A DNA stretch of 6,718 nt, taken from the NCBI GenBank assembly GCA_003538495.1, contig DPSD01000122.1, positions 1 to 6,718 on the forward strand, given 5' to 3'. This document shows positions 1 through 6,393 of this stretch, piece by piece (within the stretch, counting starts at the first letter, position 1; the number at the start of each line of letters is the position of its first letter). This DNA comes from Accumulibacter sp. Its GTDB lineage: Bacteria > Pseudomonadota > Gammaproteobacteria > Burkholderiales > Rhodocyclaceae. The notes under the pieces were generated by a model, which was not told the DNA's origin, made no database searches, and saw only the letters and a program-made list of their open reading frames with translations. Made by a program: the position numbers and the translations under genes.

Positions 1-227
1 TGTTCGTTGCACATCATCGACATATAGTCGAGGCGGTCCATGTACGGCACCGACTGAATCCAGGTCTTGCTTTCGGCAAGCTTCTCGGTCGCCCGGTGGA
101 GCAGGCCGATATGCGGATCGGCACGCATCACCACTTCGCCGTCAAGTTCCAGCACCATCCGCAGCACACCATGAGCGGCCGGGTGCTGCGGCCCGAAATT
201 CAGGGTGAAGTTACGAAGTTCAGGCAT
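1..227 (-). CDS. nuoD: NADH-quinone oxidoreductase subunit D (complex I 49-kDa subunit), N-terminal part
   Basis: Partial gene: the first 75 codons, from ATG at 227 on the minus strand, running off the left edge. The protein begins [20 protein letters not shown]; the [12 protein letters not shown] block (residues 12-23), the [12 protein letters not shown] stretch (39-50) and [13 protein letters not shown] (63-75) are hallmarks of NuoD. In the family, NuoD is the peripheral-arm subunit that forms the quinone-binding pocket with NuoB next to iron-sulfur cluster N2. The start is supported by an AAGG Shine-Dalgarno about 8 nt upstream and by the family's usual N-terminus. The gene overlaps the 3' end of nuoC by 8 bp, which suggests translational coupling. 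No frameshift is seen in the visible part. The rest of the gene (about 340 more codons in relatives) lies outside the window. Confidence 0.97.
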   Translation of the reverse strand, partial: MPELRNFTLNFGPQHPAAHGVLRMVLELDGEVVMRADPHIGLLHRATEKLAESKTWIQSVPYMDRLDYMSMMCNE

Positions 228-825
228 TGTTGACCTTCCCGTAGGTCGCTTCGCGAACGATCCGCGGCGTGATCTCGCGCGGCTCGATGGTCACCGGTTG
301 ATAGATCACCCGCTGCTGTTCCGGGTCGTAGCGCATCTCGACATAACCGGAAACAGGGAAATCCTTGCGGAACGGATGGCCGATGAAGCCATAGTCGGTG
401 AGAATCCTGCGCAGATCATTGTGGCCGGGGAAGACGATGCCGATCAGATCGAAAGCCTCGCGCTCGAACCAGTTGACACTGTTCCACACCGAGGTCACCG
501 ACGGCAACGAAGGGAAGTCGTCATCCGGCGCAAAGCACCGGACGCGCAAGCGCCAGTTCCTGGCAATCGACAGCAGATGGCTTACCGCGGCGTAGCGCGG
601 GCCCTCGCGTGGGACGTTGCCATAGGTCGAGTAGTCAACGCCGCAGAGGTCGATCAACTCTTCAAAAGCCAGTTCCGGCGCGTCGCGAAGGGTCTGCATC
701 ACCGCCAGGTAATCCGCGGCATCGACTTCGATGGTCACTTCACCCAGCGCCACCTTCAGCGACTTTAGTCGATCACCGAGACACTCTTGCAGATTCTGGC
801 AAAGCGCTTCCAGCTTGGCGGACAT
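220..825 (-). CDS. nuoC: NADH-quinone oxidoreductase subunit C (complex I 30-kDa subunit)
   Basis: A 201-residue protein of the complex I 30-kDa family, full length for a stand-alone NuoC (not the NuoCD fusion of enterobacteria). The family signature is clear: [20 protein letters not shown] at residues 119-138, then [19 protein letters not shown] at 139-157. The C-terminal part has the conserved [10 protein letters not shown] (161-170) and a [12 protein letters not shown] stretch (178-189). NuoC sits in the peripheral arm beside NuoD and NuoB, has no cofactor, and supports assembly of the connecting module. The ATG at 825 gives the usual [12 protein letters not shown] amphipathic N-terminus; the ribosome site is weak (GAGAG/GAG before the ATG). 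The gene starts 24 bp after nuoB ends and overlaps nuoD by 8 bp, so it is internal to the nuo operon. Confidence 0.97.
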   Translation of the reverse strand: MSAKLEALCQNLQECLGDRLKSLKVALGEVTIEVDAADYLAVMQTLRDAPELAFEELIDLCGVDYSTYGNVPREGPRYAAVSHLLSIARNWRLRVRCFAPDDDFPSLPSVTSVWNSVNWFEREAFDLIGIVFPGHNDLRRILTDYGFIGHPFRKDFPVSGYVEMRYDPEQQRVIYQPVTIEPREITPRIVREATYGKVNNA

Positions 826-849
826 GACTCACTCTCGGGTTGGTTTGGT

Positions 850-1326
850 TCAGCGGGCGATGGTACTGGTGCGGCGGATCTTGTTCTGCAACTGTATCAG
901 GCCGTAGATCAGCGCCTCGGCAGTCGGCGGACAGCCCGGCACATAGATGTCGACCGGAACGATCCGATCGCAGCCGCGGACCACCGAGTACGAGTAATGG
1001 TAATAACCACCACCGTTGGCACAGGAGCCCATCGAGACCACCCAGCGCGGTTCGGCCATCTGGTCATAGACCTTGCGCATCGCCGGCGCCATCTTGTTGG
1101 TCAGCGTCCCGGCGACGACCATCACATCCGACTGCCGTGGGCTCGGACGAAAGACGATCCCGAAACGGTCCAGGTCGTAACGCGAACAGCCGGCATGGAT
1201 CATCTCGATGGCGCAGCAGGCGAGGCCGAAACTCATCGGCCACATCGATCCGGTACGAACGTAGTTGATCAGCTTGTCGGCCGTGGTGGTGACGAAGCCT
1301 TCCTGGAGAATGCCTTCAATACCCAT
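850..1326 (-). CDS. nuoB: NADH-quinone oxidoreductase subunit B (complex I PSST subunit, cluster N2)
   Basis: A 158-residue protein, typical for the 20-kDa NuoB family. It carries the cysteines that in the family bind the [4Fe-4S] cluster N2, the last iron-sulfur centre before quinone: the tandem pair C37-C38 (in [11 protein letters not shown]), C102 (in [11 protein letters not shown]) and C132 (in [10 protein letters not shown]). Other family blocks are [14 protein letters not shown] (25-38), [18 protein letters not shown] (64-81) and the conserved [11 protein letters not shown]. There is no transmembrane segment; it acts in the cytosolic arm against the membrane. The ATG at 1326 is preceded by GGGAGTGAG, a good ribosome site that overlaps the end of nuoA; only 3 bp separate the nuoA stop from this start. 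All key residues are present, so it should be functional. Confidence 0.98.
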   Translation of the reverse strand: MGIEGILQEGFVTTTADKLINYVRTGSMWPMSFGLACCAIEMIHAGCSRYDLDRFGIVFRPSPRQSDVMVVAGTLTNKMAPAMRKVYDQMAEPRWVVSMGSCANGGGYYHYSYSVVRGCDRIVPVDIYVPGCPPTAEALIYGLIQLQNKIRRTSTIAR

Positions 1327-1329
1327 CGC

Positions 1330-1704
1330 TCACTCCCAATCCAGAGCGCCTCTGGCCCAGGCGTAAACATAGCCGACGACCAGAATGGCGATGAAAACCA
1401 GCATCTCGATGAAACCGAACCACTTCACCGAATCGGTGGCGACGATCTCGCCGAAGATCGTCGCCCACGGCAGCAGGAAGGCGACCTCGAGATCGAACAG
1501 GATGAACAGGATGGCGATCAGGTAGTAGCGCACGTCGAACTTCATGCGCGCGTCTTCGAAGGCCTCGAAGCCACACTCGTAGGGCGAGAGTTTCGCGCTG
1601 TCGGGACGATGCGGGGCAACGATCATGCCCATCATCACCGGCATGACACCGAAGGCGACGCCAATCAGGATGAAGACCAGTACCGGGAAGTAGCTTTCCA
1701 GCAT
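1330..1704 (-). CDS. nuoA: NADH-quinone oxidoreductase subunit A (complex I membrane subunit)
   Basis: With the start at 1704 this is a 124-residue membrane protein ([15 protein letters not shown]...), matching the usual NuoA length. Three hydrophobic helices are visible at about residues 5-28, 60-82 and 98-117. The conserved loop after helix 1 contains YECGFE (42-47), and helix 2 begins [22 protein letters not shown], with the FDLE acid motif at 70-73. NuoA lies at the junction of membrane and peripheral arms near the quinone channel. A GTG at 1716 would add four residues (MGRI), but the GGGG ribosome site sits inside that extension, so the ATG at 1704 is preferred. It is the first nuo protein gene; tRNA-Leu ends 59 bp upstream, and nuoB follows after 3 bp. 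Confidence 0.96.
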   Translation of the reverse strand: MLESYFPVLVFILIGVAFGVMPVMMGMIVAPHRPDSAKLSPYECGFEAFEDARMKFDVRYYLIAILFILFDLEVAFLLPWATIFGEIVATDSVKWFGFIEMLVFIAILVVGYVYAWARGALDWE

Positions 1705-1710
1705 GATGCG

Positions 1711-1716
1711 CCCCAC
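1711..1716 (-). promoter_or_regulatory. Ribosome binding site deciding the nuoA start
   Basis: On the minus strand GTGGGG lies 6 nt before the ATG at 1704. It covers the alternative GTG start at 1716, so the ATG is the more likely initiation codon. The match to the anti-Shine-Dalgarno sequence is moderate. Confidence 0.5.
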
Positions 1717-1763
1717 AAACGCTTCGATTCAGAACACAGCCATCGCTTGCCGATGGCATCACC

Positions 1764-1848
1764 TGGTGCCGACGATGAGACTCGAACTCATACGACCGAA
1801 GTCACTACCCCCTCAAGATAGCGTGTATACCAATTTCACCACGTCGGC
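1764..1848 (-). tRNA. tRNA-Leu, anticodon GAG, with encoded CCA end
   Basis: An 85-nt class II tRNA read on the minus strand. The acceptor stem pairs GCCGACG with CGTCGGC, followed by discriminator A and an encoded CCA. The D-arm region reads TGGTGAAATTGGTATACAC. The anticodon stem CTATC/GGTAG encloses the loop TTGAGGG, giving anticodon GAG (positions 1812-1814), which reads CUC and CUU leucine codons. A variable arm with a TTCG tetraloop (TGAC-TTCG-GTCG) marks it as a leucine/serine-type tRNA. The T arm is ATGAG-TTCGAGT-CTCAT. It lies 66 bp after secG and 59 bp before nuoA with no terminator or obvious promoter between them, so it is probably cut out of a longer transcript. In E. coli the GAG leucine tRNA leuU also directly follows secG, so the linkage is old. 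Confidence 0.97.
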
Positions 1849-1914
1849 AGCACTACAGACAGCAGGCGAGTCAATCGAGGAATCCAGCCTTCCCCGCCGC
1901 TGCTTTCAACGCTA

Positions 1915-2286
1915 TTACCTGGGAATATCCTTTGCTTTTGAATCGGGATCCACAGGGTTCTTGCCCTGGTCGACACCACCCGAGGGCGGCGCTGGAACAG
2001 GGCCGGATTTTACCGCATCCTGCATCACACTGCCAGTCGTTTTTGGTGCGGTCGAAGCCAGGTAGGCGAGCGACAGACTGGTGACAAAAAAGATCGTCGC
2101 CAGGACCGCGGTGGCCCGGCTGAGAAAATTTGCCGCCCCCGTTGCGCCAAAAAGACTGCCCGAAGCGCCGCTGCCAAAGGCCGCGCCCATGTCGGCACCC
2201 TTGCCGTGCTGGACCAGGACCAGGCCGATCACGCTGACCGCAGCCAGGATGTGCACCGTCAGAACCACAGAAAAAAGATAATCCAT
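1915..2286 (-). CDS. secG: Preprotein translocase subunit SecG
   Basis: A 123-residue SecG. The pattern is typical: helix 1 at about 3-25 (LFSVVLTVHILAAVSVIGLVLV), the conserved cytoplasmic loop QHGKGADMGAAFGSGASGSLFG (26-47), helix 2 at about 57-76 (ATAVLATIFFVTSLSLAYLA), and a hydrophilic proline/lysine-rich tail (80-123). SecG joins SecY and SecE in the inner-membrane translocon and helps SecA-driven export. The VLVQ-GKGA.MGA.FG block identifies it. The tail is longer than in minimal SecG proteins, but such low-complexity tails are common in Betaproteobacteria. The ATG at 2286 is preceded by AGAGGT. It is the first gene of the leftward group; tRNA-Leu follows after 66 bp. Relatives often have tpiA just upstream; here there is none. 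Confidence 0.96.
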   Translation of the reverse strand: MDYLFSVVLTVHILAAVSVIGLVLVQHGKGADMGAAFGSGASGSLFGATGAANFLSRATAVLATIFFVTSLSLAYLASTAPKTTGSVMQDAVKSGPVPAPPSGGVDQGKNPVDPDSKAKDIPR

Positions 2287-2289
2287 ATG

Positions 2290-2295
2290 ACCTCT
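2290..2295 (-). promoter_or_regulatory. Ribosome binding site of secG
   Basis: AGAGGT on the minus strand, 3 nt before the ATG at 2286 (the GAGG core is 4 nt away). The core matches well and supports the start, although the spacing is short. Confidence 0.55.
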
Positions 2296-2442
2296 TAGTC
2301 GACCCGAGCAACGGCCAGCACGCGTTAGGCACACCGCCAGCCGCAGCGCGTCGGGAGCGTGGCCCGGACACCGATCCAGGCGCGAATTGGCCCAGCGCGC
2401 CGACCGCTGGCGCGACAGCGCCCCCGCCAGAAAAACTTTGGT

Positions 2443-2472
2443 AGTATAGCGAGTCTCAACGGCGCGGGTCAA
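2443..2472 (-). promoter_or_regulatory. Sigma70-like promoter for secG - tRNA-Leu - nuo
   Basis: Read on the minus strand, TTGACC (2467-2472) and TATACT (2443-2448) are separated by 18 bp. Each hexamer is one base from the sigma70 consensus, the best promoter match I found in the window. Transcription would start near 2436, giving a leader of about 150 nt before secG. The start of that leader can fold a 6-bp stem (CTGGCG/CGCCAG, 2407-2412 with 2425-2430). As no other strong promoter is seen before nuoA, it may serve the tRNA and the complex I genes too. This is a prediction from sequence only. Confidence 0.7.
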
Positions 2473-2477
2473 TTGAC
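2468..2477. repeat. 10-bp perfect palindrome over the secG promoter -35 box
   Basis: GTCAATTGAC reads the same on both strands. It covers most of the minus-strand -35 box (TTGACC) and places a second TTGACG hexamer facing the rightward gene. A dimeric regulator could bind there, or it may follow simply from two back-to-back -35-like hexamers. I see no good -10 for the rightward hexamer (TCGCAA at 17 bp). Confidence 0.45.
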
Positions 2478-2664
2478 GATCTGCCGACAACGAGATCGCA
2501 ACTTCCTGATCACCACTTGAACCGGCGGTTCGGACACCGGCACCCTCAGTGCGGGCAAGACCGCTGTCAGCCGTGAAGGCCGCTGCCTCGACGGTCCACT
2601 GCCTGCTCCGCGACATTACCTCGTCCCCCCATGGCAGCATGTCAACAAACCGCTGGCCGATCCG

Positions 2665-3420
2665 ATGGCCCGTGACTTGATCGAAATCAGCGAGGCAGCC
2701 GGCGTCCGCTACCTCCATTTCGCGTCGTCCTGGGTGCAGGGGGCAATGCGGATCCGGAGCCCGAACGCTCTCGAACTGTCCTACACACGCGAAATGATGG
2801 CGGGGCTGCTGCTCCGCGAATCGCCATGGCCACGCGAGGCCCTGCTGATCGGCCTCGGCGCCGGGTCGCAGGCCAAGTTCCTCTACCATCAGCTGCCGGC
2901 GACGAGGATCACCGTGGTCGAGATCGACCCCCAGGTCGAGATCGTCGCGCGACTGCATTTCAATCTGCCGGATGACCCCCGCCGCCTGCGCGTGCTGATC
3001 GATGACGGCGCCGAGCACATGCTCGCCGGCAGCAGCAGCTATGACTGTATTCTGGTGGACGGCTTTGACAAGAACGCCCGCGCCGGCGTCCTCGATACCC
3101 TGCCGTTCTACCAGGCCTGCCGTTCGCGGCTGAGCGACAGCGGGCTGCTGGCGGTCAATCTGCTCGGACGCGAACGGGGTTTCCAGGCCAGCGCCGAGCG
3201 CATCGATGCCGCTTTCGATGGCCGCGCGCTGGTCTTCCCGTCCTGCGACAGCGGCAATGCCGTCGCCTTCGCTGCGGCCGGCGATCTGGTCGACCTCGGC
3301 TTCGACGAACTGATAGCCCGGGCCCACCAGTGCCGCAAGGACACCGGCCTCAATCTGCTGCCGACCATCGCCAGGTTGCAGATCGCCCGCCGCGTCGCCG
3401 ACGACCGCCTGCACCTCTGA
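2665..3420 (+). CDS. Spermidine synthase-like (spermine/spermidine synthase fold) protein
   Basis: A 251-residue protein with a Rossmann methyltransferase-type core of the SpeE family. Visible motifs are GLGAGS (63-68, nucleotide-binding loop), VVEIDP (84-89, acidic residue that holds the ligand ribose), DDGAEHM (113-119) and ILVDGFD (129-135, where SpeE enzymes carry their catalytic aspartate region). The N-terminal 50 residues keep the short beta strands before the core (RYLHFASSWVQGAMRIRSP) but not the full tetramerisation domain of classical SpeE. Classical enzymes transfer aminopropyl from decarboxylated S-adenosylmethionine to putrescine; this divergent group is usually annotated by fold alone, so activity and substrate are uncertain. 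The ATG at 2665 is the only canonical in-frame start before the conserved part, but no Shine-Dalgarno is seen. The stop is 105 bp before the ABC gene; no terminator is visible between them. Confidence 0.85.
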   Translation: MARDLIEISEAAGVRYLHFASSWVQGAMRIRSPNALELSYTREMMAGLLLRESPWPREALLIGLGAGSQAKFLYHQLPATRITVVEIDPQVEIVARLHFNLPDDPRRLRVLIDDGAEHMLAGSSSYDCILVDGFDKNARAGVLDTLPFYQACRSRLSDSGLLAVNLLGRERGFQASAERIDAAFDGRALVFPSCDSGNAVAFAAAGDLVDLGFDELIARAHQCRKDTGLNLLPTIARLQIARRVADDRLHL

Positions 3421-3468
3421 CGACCGATTTCCAGTCGCGCCGACCAACGGCCACCAGCTGAAGACGAG

Positions 3469-3474
3469 TATACT
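3469..3474 (+). promoter_or_regulatory. Possible -10 element before the ABC transporter gene
   Basis: TATACT lies 51 bp before the ATG at 3526, but no recognisable -35 hexamer is found 16-18 bp upstream (AACGGC or similar). It may be a weak or activator-dependent promoter, or chance. If it is not used, the transporter would be read through from the spermidine-synthase-like gene. Confidence 0.3.
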
Positions 3475-3525
3475 TGCCGCCTCCTTTGCACTCCTCCGCG
3501 GCCTCGTCCAAGAAACGATCAAGCA

Positions 3526-5853
3526 ATGACTCAAGCGATTCCCTCATCGACCGCCGACGGCGCGGACTGCTCCGGATCGTCGCCGACGCCGCTGCCGGCC
3601 GAGTGGTCCGCGCGCCTGCAGCCCCGACTGGCTGACGGCGAGAAGGTTCTGGCCTGGCTGGAGATCAACCTCGACGAGACCCTGCACTTTGCCAGCGGGG
3701 TCGTCGTCGTCAGCAGCGAGCGCCTGCTGGCGTTGGCGGCTGTCGAGCAGCAGTGGCAGAGCTGGACGTACCGCCCGGGGCTGGCGCTGTTCCGCCACGA
3801 TCACGCCGGCGTCGGAACGCTGGAACTGGCGGATGCCGAGTCACGGCTCGGCCATTGGCGCTACACGCTGGGCGCCGACGTCGCGGCTGGCCGTCTAATC
3901 GACCACTTCAGCCGGCAACTCGACTTCCGCCTCACCGGCACGCTGCCGCCGCCCTCGGTCGTGGCGCTGTGCCCGAAGTGCGAAGGACCCCTGCTGGCAG
4001 GGCAGGAAGACTGTCCGGTATGCAGCAAGGAAATCCATCAACCGCCTTCCACCTGGACGCTGTTGCGGCTGGGACGCTTCGCGACGCCCTACCGCGGGCG
4101 GCTGCTCGCGGGCTTCGTGCTCTCGCTGCTGAGCACCGCGGCGACCCTGGTGCCCCCGTACCTGACGATGCCGCTGATGGACAACGTGCTGATCCCCTAC
4201 CAGAACGGCCAGGCGATCGACCCCGGTCTGGTCGCGCTCTATCTGTCCGGCCTGCTCGGCGCCGCGCTGCTCGCCTGGGTGCTCGGCTGGGCGCGCACCT
4301 ACATCCTGGCGCTGGTCTCGGAGCGGATCGGCGCCGACCTGCGCACCGCCACCTACGAGCATTTGCTGAAGCTCTCGCAGGAGTACTTCGGCGGCAAACG
4401 AACCGGTGACCTGATGGCCCGCATCGGCTCGGAAACCGACCGCATCAACATCTTCATTTCGCTGCACCTGCTCGACTTCGCCACCGACGTGCTGATGATC
4501 GCGATGACCACCGTGATCCTGATGTCGATCGACCTCCGGCTGGCACTGGTCACGCTGGTGCCGCTGCCGATCATCGCCTGGCTGATCCACGTCGTTCGCG
4601 AGAAGCTGCGCACCGGTTTCGAACGCGTCGACCGGGTCTGGGCGGAAGTGACCAACGTCCTCGCCGACACCATTCCCGGCATTCGCGTGGTCAAGGCCTT
4701 TGCCCAGGAGGCGCGCGAAGCGGGGCGTTTCCGGACGGCCAACGCCCACAACCTGGAGGTCAATGACCGGGTCAACAAGGTCTGGTCGCTGTTTTCGCCG
4801 ACCGTCACCCTGCTCACCGAACTCGGGCTGCTGATCGTCTGGGGCTTCGGCATCTGGCAGATCGCCAAGGATCAGATCACCGTCGGCGTGCTCACCGCCT
4901 TCCTGGCCTACATCAGCCGATTCTACCTGCGCCTCGACTCGATGAGCCGCTTCGTCTCGGTGACGCAGAAGGCGGCGGCCGGCGCCAAGCGCATCTTCGA
5001 CATCCTCGACCACGTTTCCAGCGTTCCCGAACCGACCAATCCGGTACATCTGCCAAGGGTCTCGGGGCGCATCGAACTGCGCAACGTCGGCTTCCGCTAC
5101 GGCACCCGCAGCGTCACCCGCGACATCAGCATTGCCATCGAGCCGGGCGAGATGGTCGGACTGGTCGGCCACAGCGGTTCCGGCAAGAGCACCCTGGTCA
5201 ACCTGATCTGCCGCTTCTACGACGTCAGCGAAGGCGCCATCCTGATCGACGGGGTGGACATCCGTTCGCTGCCGGTGGCCGAGTACCGCCGCCACATCGG
5301 CCTGGTGCTGCAGGAGCCCTTCCTGTTCTTCGGCACCATCGCCGAAAACATCGCCTACGGCAGACCCGAGGCCACGCGCGCCGAGATCATCGCCGCCGCG
5401 CGTGCCGCGCATGCCCACGAATTCATTCTCCGCCTCCAGCACGGTTACGACTCGCTGGTCGGCGAACGCGGCCAGGCGCTGTCGGGCGGCGAGCGGCAGC
5501 GGATCTCGATCGCCCGGGCGCTGCTGATCGACCCGCGGATCCTGATCCTCGACGAAGCCACCTCGTCGGTCGACACGACCACCGAGAAGGAAATCCAGAA
5601 AGCGCTGGACAACCTGGTCCGCGGCCGGACGACGATCGCCATCGCGCACCGCCTGTCCACCCTGCGCGACGCCGACCGGCTGGTCGTTCTCGACCGCGGC
5701 AGCGTCGTCGAGGTCGGCAGCCACGACCAGTTGATGGCCTGCGAGGGCCACTACTACCGTCTCTACCAAGCGCAGGCGCGCAACGTCGACACCGAGGACG
5801 AACTGCGCCGAATGGAGCTGGAACGGGCTCAGGACGACGGAGAACGCCAATGA
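3526..5853 (+). CDS. Cyanophycin-associated ABC exporter with N-terminal PH-like and zinc-ribbon domains
   Basis: A 775-residue half-transporter with permease and ATPase fused. Residues 23-135 form a beta-rich, PH-like soluble region (my inference from the strand pattern, e.g. GEKVLAWLEINLDETLHFASGVVVVSSERLLAL). A zinc ribbon follows: CPKC (149-152) and CPVC (163-166). The exporter-type membrane domain has six helices, at about 192-212, 236-260, 316-335, 338-358, 425-445 and 452-470. The ATPase is complete: Walker A GHSGSGKST (548-556), Q-loop Q596, signature LSGGERQ (652-658), Walker B ILILDEATS (672-680, catalytic E677) and switch H708. Such proteins work as dimers, normally exporting substrate. 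The closest class known to me is the 'cyanophycin metabolism-associated ABC transporter' found near cphA; its substrate is unknown. The start has only a weak ribosome site. The stop overlaps the next gene (ATGA). A polar tail rich in Glu/Arg ends the protein. Confidence 0.93.
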   Translation: MTQAIPSSTADGADCSGSSPTPLPAEWSARLQPRLADGEKVLAWLEINLDETLHFASGVVVVSSERLLALAAVEQQWQSWTYRPGLALFRHDHAGVGTLELADAESRLGHWRYTLGADVAAGRLIDHFSRQLDFRLTGTLPPPSVVALCPKCEGPLLAGQEDCPVCSKEIHQPPSTWTLLRLGRFATPYRGRLLAGFVLSLLSTAATLVPPYLTMPLMDNVLIPYQNGQAIDPGLVALYLSGLLGAALLAWVLGWARTYILALVSERIGADLRTATYEHLLKLSQEYFGGKRTGDLMARIGSETDRINIFISLHLLDFATDVLMIAMTTVILMSIDLRLALVTLVPLPIIAWLIHVVREKLRTGFERVDRVWAEVTNVLADTIPGIRVVKAFAQEAREAGRFRTANAHNLEVNDRVNKVWSLFSPTVTLLTELGLLIVWGFGIWQIAKDQITVGVLTAFLAYISRFYLRLDSMSRFVSVTQKAAAGAKRIFDILDHVSSVPEPTNPVHLPRVSGRIELRNVGFRYGTRSVTRDISIAIEPGEMVGLVGHSGSGKSTLVNLICRFYDVSEGAILIDGVDIRSLPVAEYRRHIGLVLQEPFLFFGTIAENIAYGRPEATRAEIIAAARAAHAHEFILRLQHGYDSLVGERGQALSGGERQRISIARALLIDPRILILDEATSSVDTTTEKEIQKALDNLVRGRTTIAIAHRLSTLRDADRLVVLDRGSVVEVGSHDQLMACEGHYYRLYQAQARNVDTEDELRRMELERAQDDGERQ
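5839..5842 (+). promoter_or_regulatory. Ribosome binding site of the DUF1854 gene, inside the ABC gene
   Basis: GGAG lies 7 nt before the ATG at 5850, ideal spacing, within the last codons of the transporter gene. Together with the ATGA overlap it points to coupled translation of the two proteins. Confidence 0.7.
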
Positions 5854-6323
5854 ACGCCGCTCCCGACTATCGCTTGCAACGCAACGCCTTCGGCCGCCTC
5901 GAACTGACCGCCGCCGACGGTCAGACGCACCTCGGGGTGGTGCCGGTGCGCGCCTTTCCGATCACCGCTGCCGACGACGGCATCGGCCTGGTCGACCCGC
6001 ACGGCCATGAACTGGCGTGGATAGAGCGGCTGAGCGACCTCCCCGACGAGATGCGCAGCCTGGTCGAAGACGAGCTCGCCCGGCGCGAGTTCATGCCCGA
6101 GATCAGCCGCATCGTCAGCGTCTCGAGTTTTGCCACTCCGAGCACCTGGCAGATCGAAACCGACCGCGGAGCCAGCACCCTGGTGCTCAAGGGCGAGGAG
6201 GATATTCGCCGCCTGCACCCGCCGGCGCTGCTGATCGCCGACAGCCACGGCATCCACTTCCTGATCCGCGACCGCTACGCGCTCGACCAGCACAGCCGGC
6301 GGATTCTGGATCGCTTCCTGTGA
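5850..6323 (+). CDS. DUF1854 family protein, cyanophycin-associated
   Basis: A 157-residue soluble protein with no signal peptide or membrane helix. It matches what I know of the DUF1854 family: AFPIT (35-39), DPHGHELAWIERL (49-61), the acidic helix LPDEMRSLVEDELARREFMPEISRI (64-88), then TPSTWQIETDRG (96-107) and LVLKGEEDIRRL (111-122), ending in LLIADSHGIHFLIRD (127-141) and SRRILDRFL (149-157). The function is unknown. NCBI-style naming links this family with cyanophycin metabolism because it sits beside the same ABC transporter and cphA. The start codon overlaps the transporter stop (ATGA), so equal or coupled production is likely; I infer that it could be a cytosolic partner of the transporter. 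The length appears full and no key part seems missing. A stem-loop follows 5 nt after the stop. Confidence 0.92.
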   Translation: MNAAPDYRLQRNAFGRLELTAADGQTHLGVVPVRAFPITAADDGIGLVDPHGHELAWIERLSDLPDEMRSLVEDELARREFMPEISRIVSVSSFATPSTWQIETDRGASTLVLKGEEDIRRLHPPALLIADSHGIHFLIRDRYALDQHSRRILDRFL

Positions 6324-6328
6324 CCCTG

Positions 6329-6345
6329 GCCAGCGCCAGGCTGGC
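6329..6345 (+). repeat. Stem-loop just after the DUF1854 stop codon
   Basis: GCCAGC (6329-6334) and GCTGGC (6340-6345) form a perfect 6-bp stem with a 5-nt loop, starting 5 nt after the stop. No T-run follows, so it is not a classical terminator; it might protect the mRNA 3' end or assist Rho-dependent termination. Confidence 0.4.
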
Positions 6346-6362
6346 GCCCGGCGGTCAGCCGA

Positions 6363-6393
6363 TTGGCGCCCGCCGCGTTATACCGGCGATAAT
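6363..6393 (+). promoter_or_regulatory. Weak candidate promoter for cphA
   Basis: TTGGCG (6363-6368) and GATAAT (6388-6393) are 19 bp apart, longer than the ideal 17. A start near 6400 would give a leader of about 75 nt before cphA. It lies in the same DNA as the large inverted repeat, so one of the two readings may be accidental. Confidence 0.25.

Larger units (their letters stand above)
2287..2664. other. Divergent intergenic region (378 bp) between secG and the spermidine-synthase-like gene
   Basis: It holds the leftward promoter, its palindrome and the secG leader. No gene is convincing on either strand. On the plus strand, the frame of the rightward gene stays open back to a TGA at 2518-2520, but the 144 bases between contain no ATG, GTG or TTG in frame and the translated residues look like no conserved domain. 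A 14-codon plus-strand reading frame (ATG 2631 to TGA 2673-2675) has no ribosome site. I found no remnant of tpiA. No clear promoter is visible for the rightward gene. Confidence 0.6.

Noticed and set aside
205..768. 187-codon plus-strand open frame opposite nuoC
   Set aside because: Shadow of nuoC, which is unmistakable on the other strand.
787..1821. 344-codon plus-strand open frame across nuoB, nuoA and the tRNA
   Set aside because: It lies opposite conserved nuo genes and runs through the tRNA; the translation is rich in H, R and D with no domain.
2631..2675. Possible 14-codon leader peptide before the spermidine-synthase-like gene
   Set aside because: No ribosome site and no run of regulatory codons; it overlaps the start of the real gene by chance.
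1915..3534. 539-codon minus-strand open frame covering secG and the antisense of the spermidine-synthase-like gene
   Set aside because: Only the last 123 codons are SecG. The rest is low-complexity sequence (rich in Q, A, G, D, R) opposite a real gene, an effect of high GC at third positions, and it runs through the secG promoter.
3895..5850. 651-codon minus-strand open frame opposite the ABC transporter
   Set aside because: The composition (long runs rich in D, V, Q, G, R) is typical of the antisense of a GC-rich gene; no domain is recognisable, whereas the plus strand encodes a full ABC protein with all motifs.
5829..6293. 154-codon minus-strand open frame opposite the DUF1854 gene
   Set aside because: Antisense shadow; the DUF1854 reading has a ribosome site, coupling to the upstream gene and family motifs.
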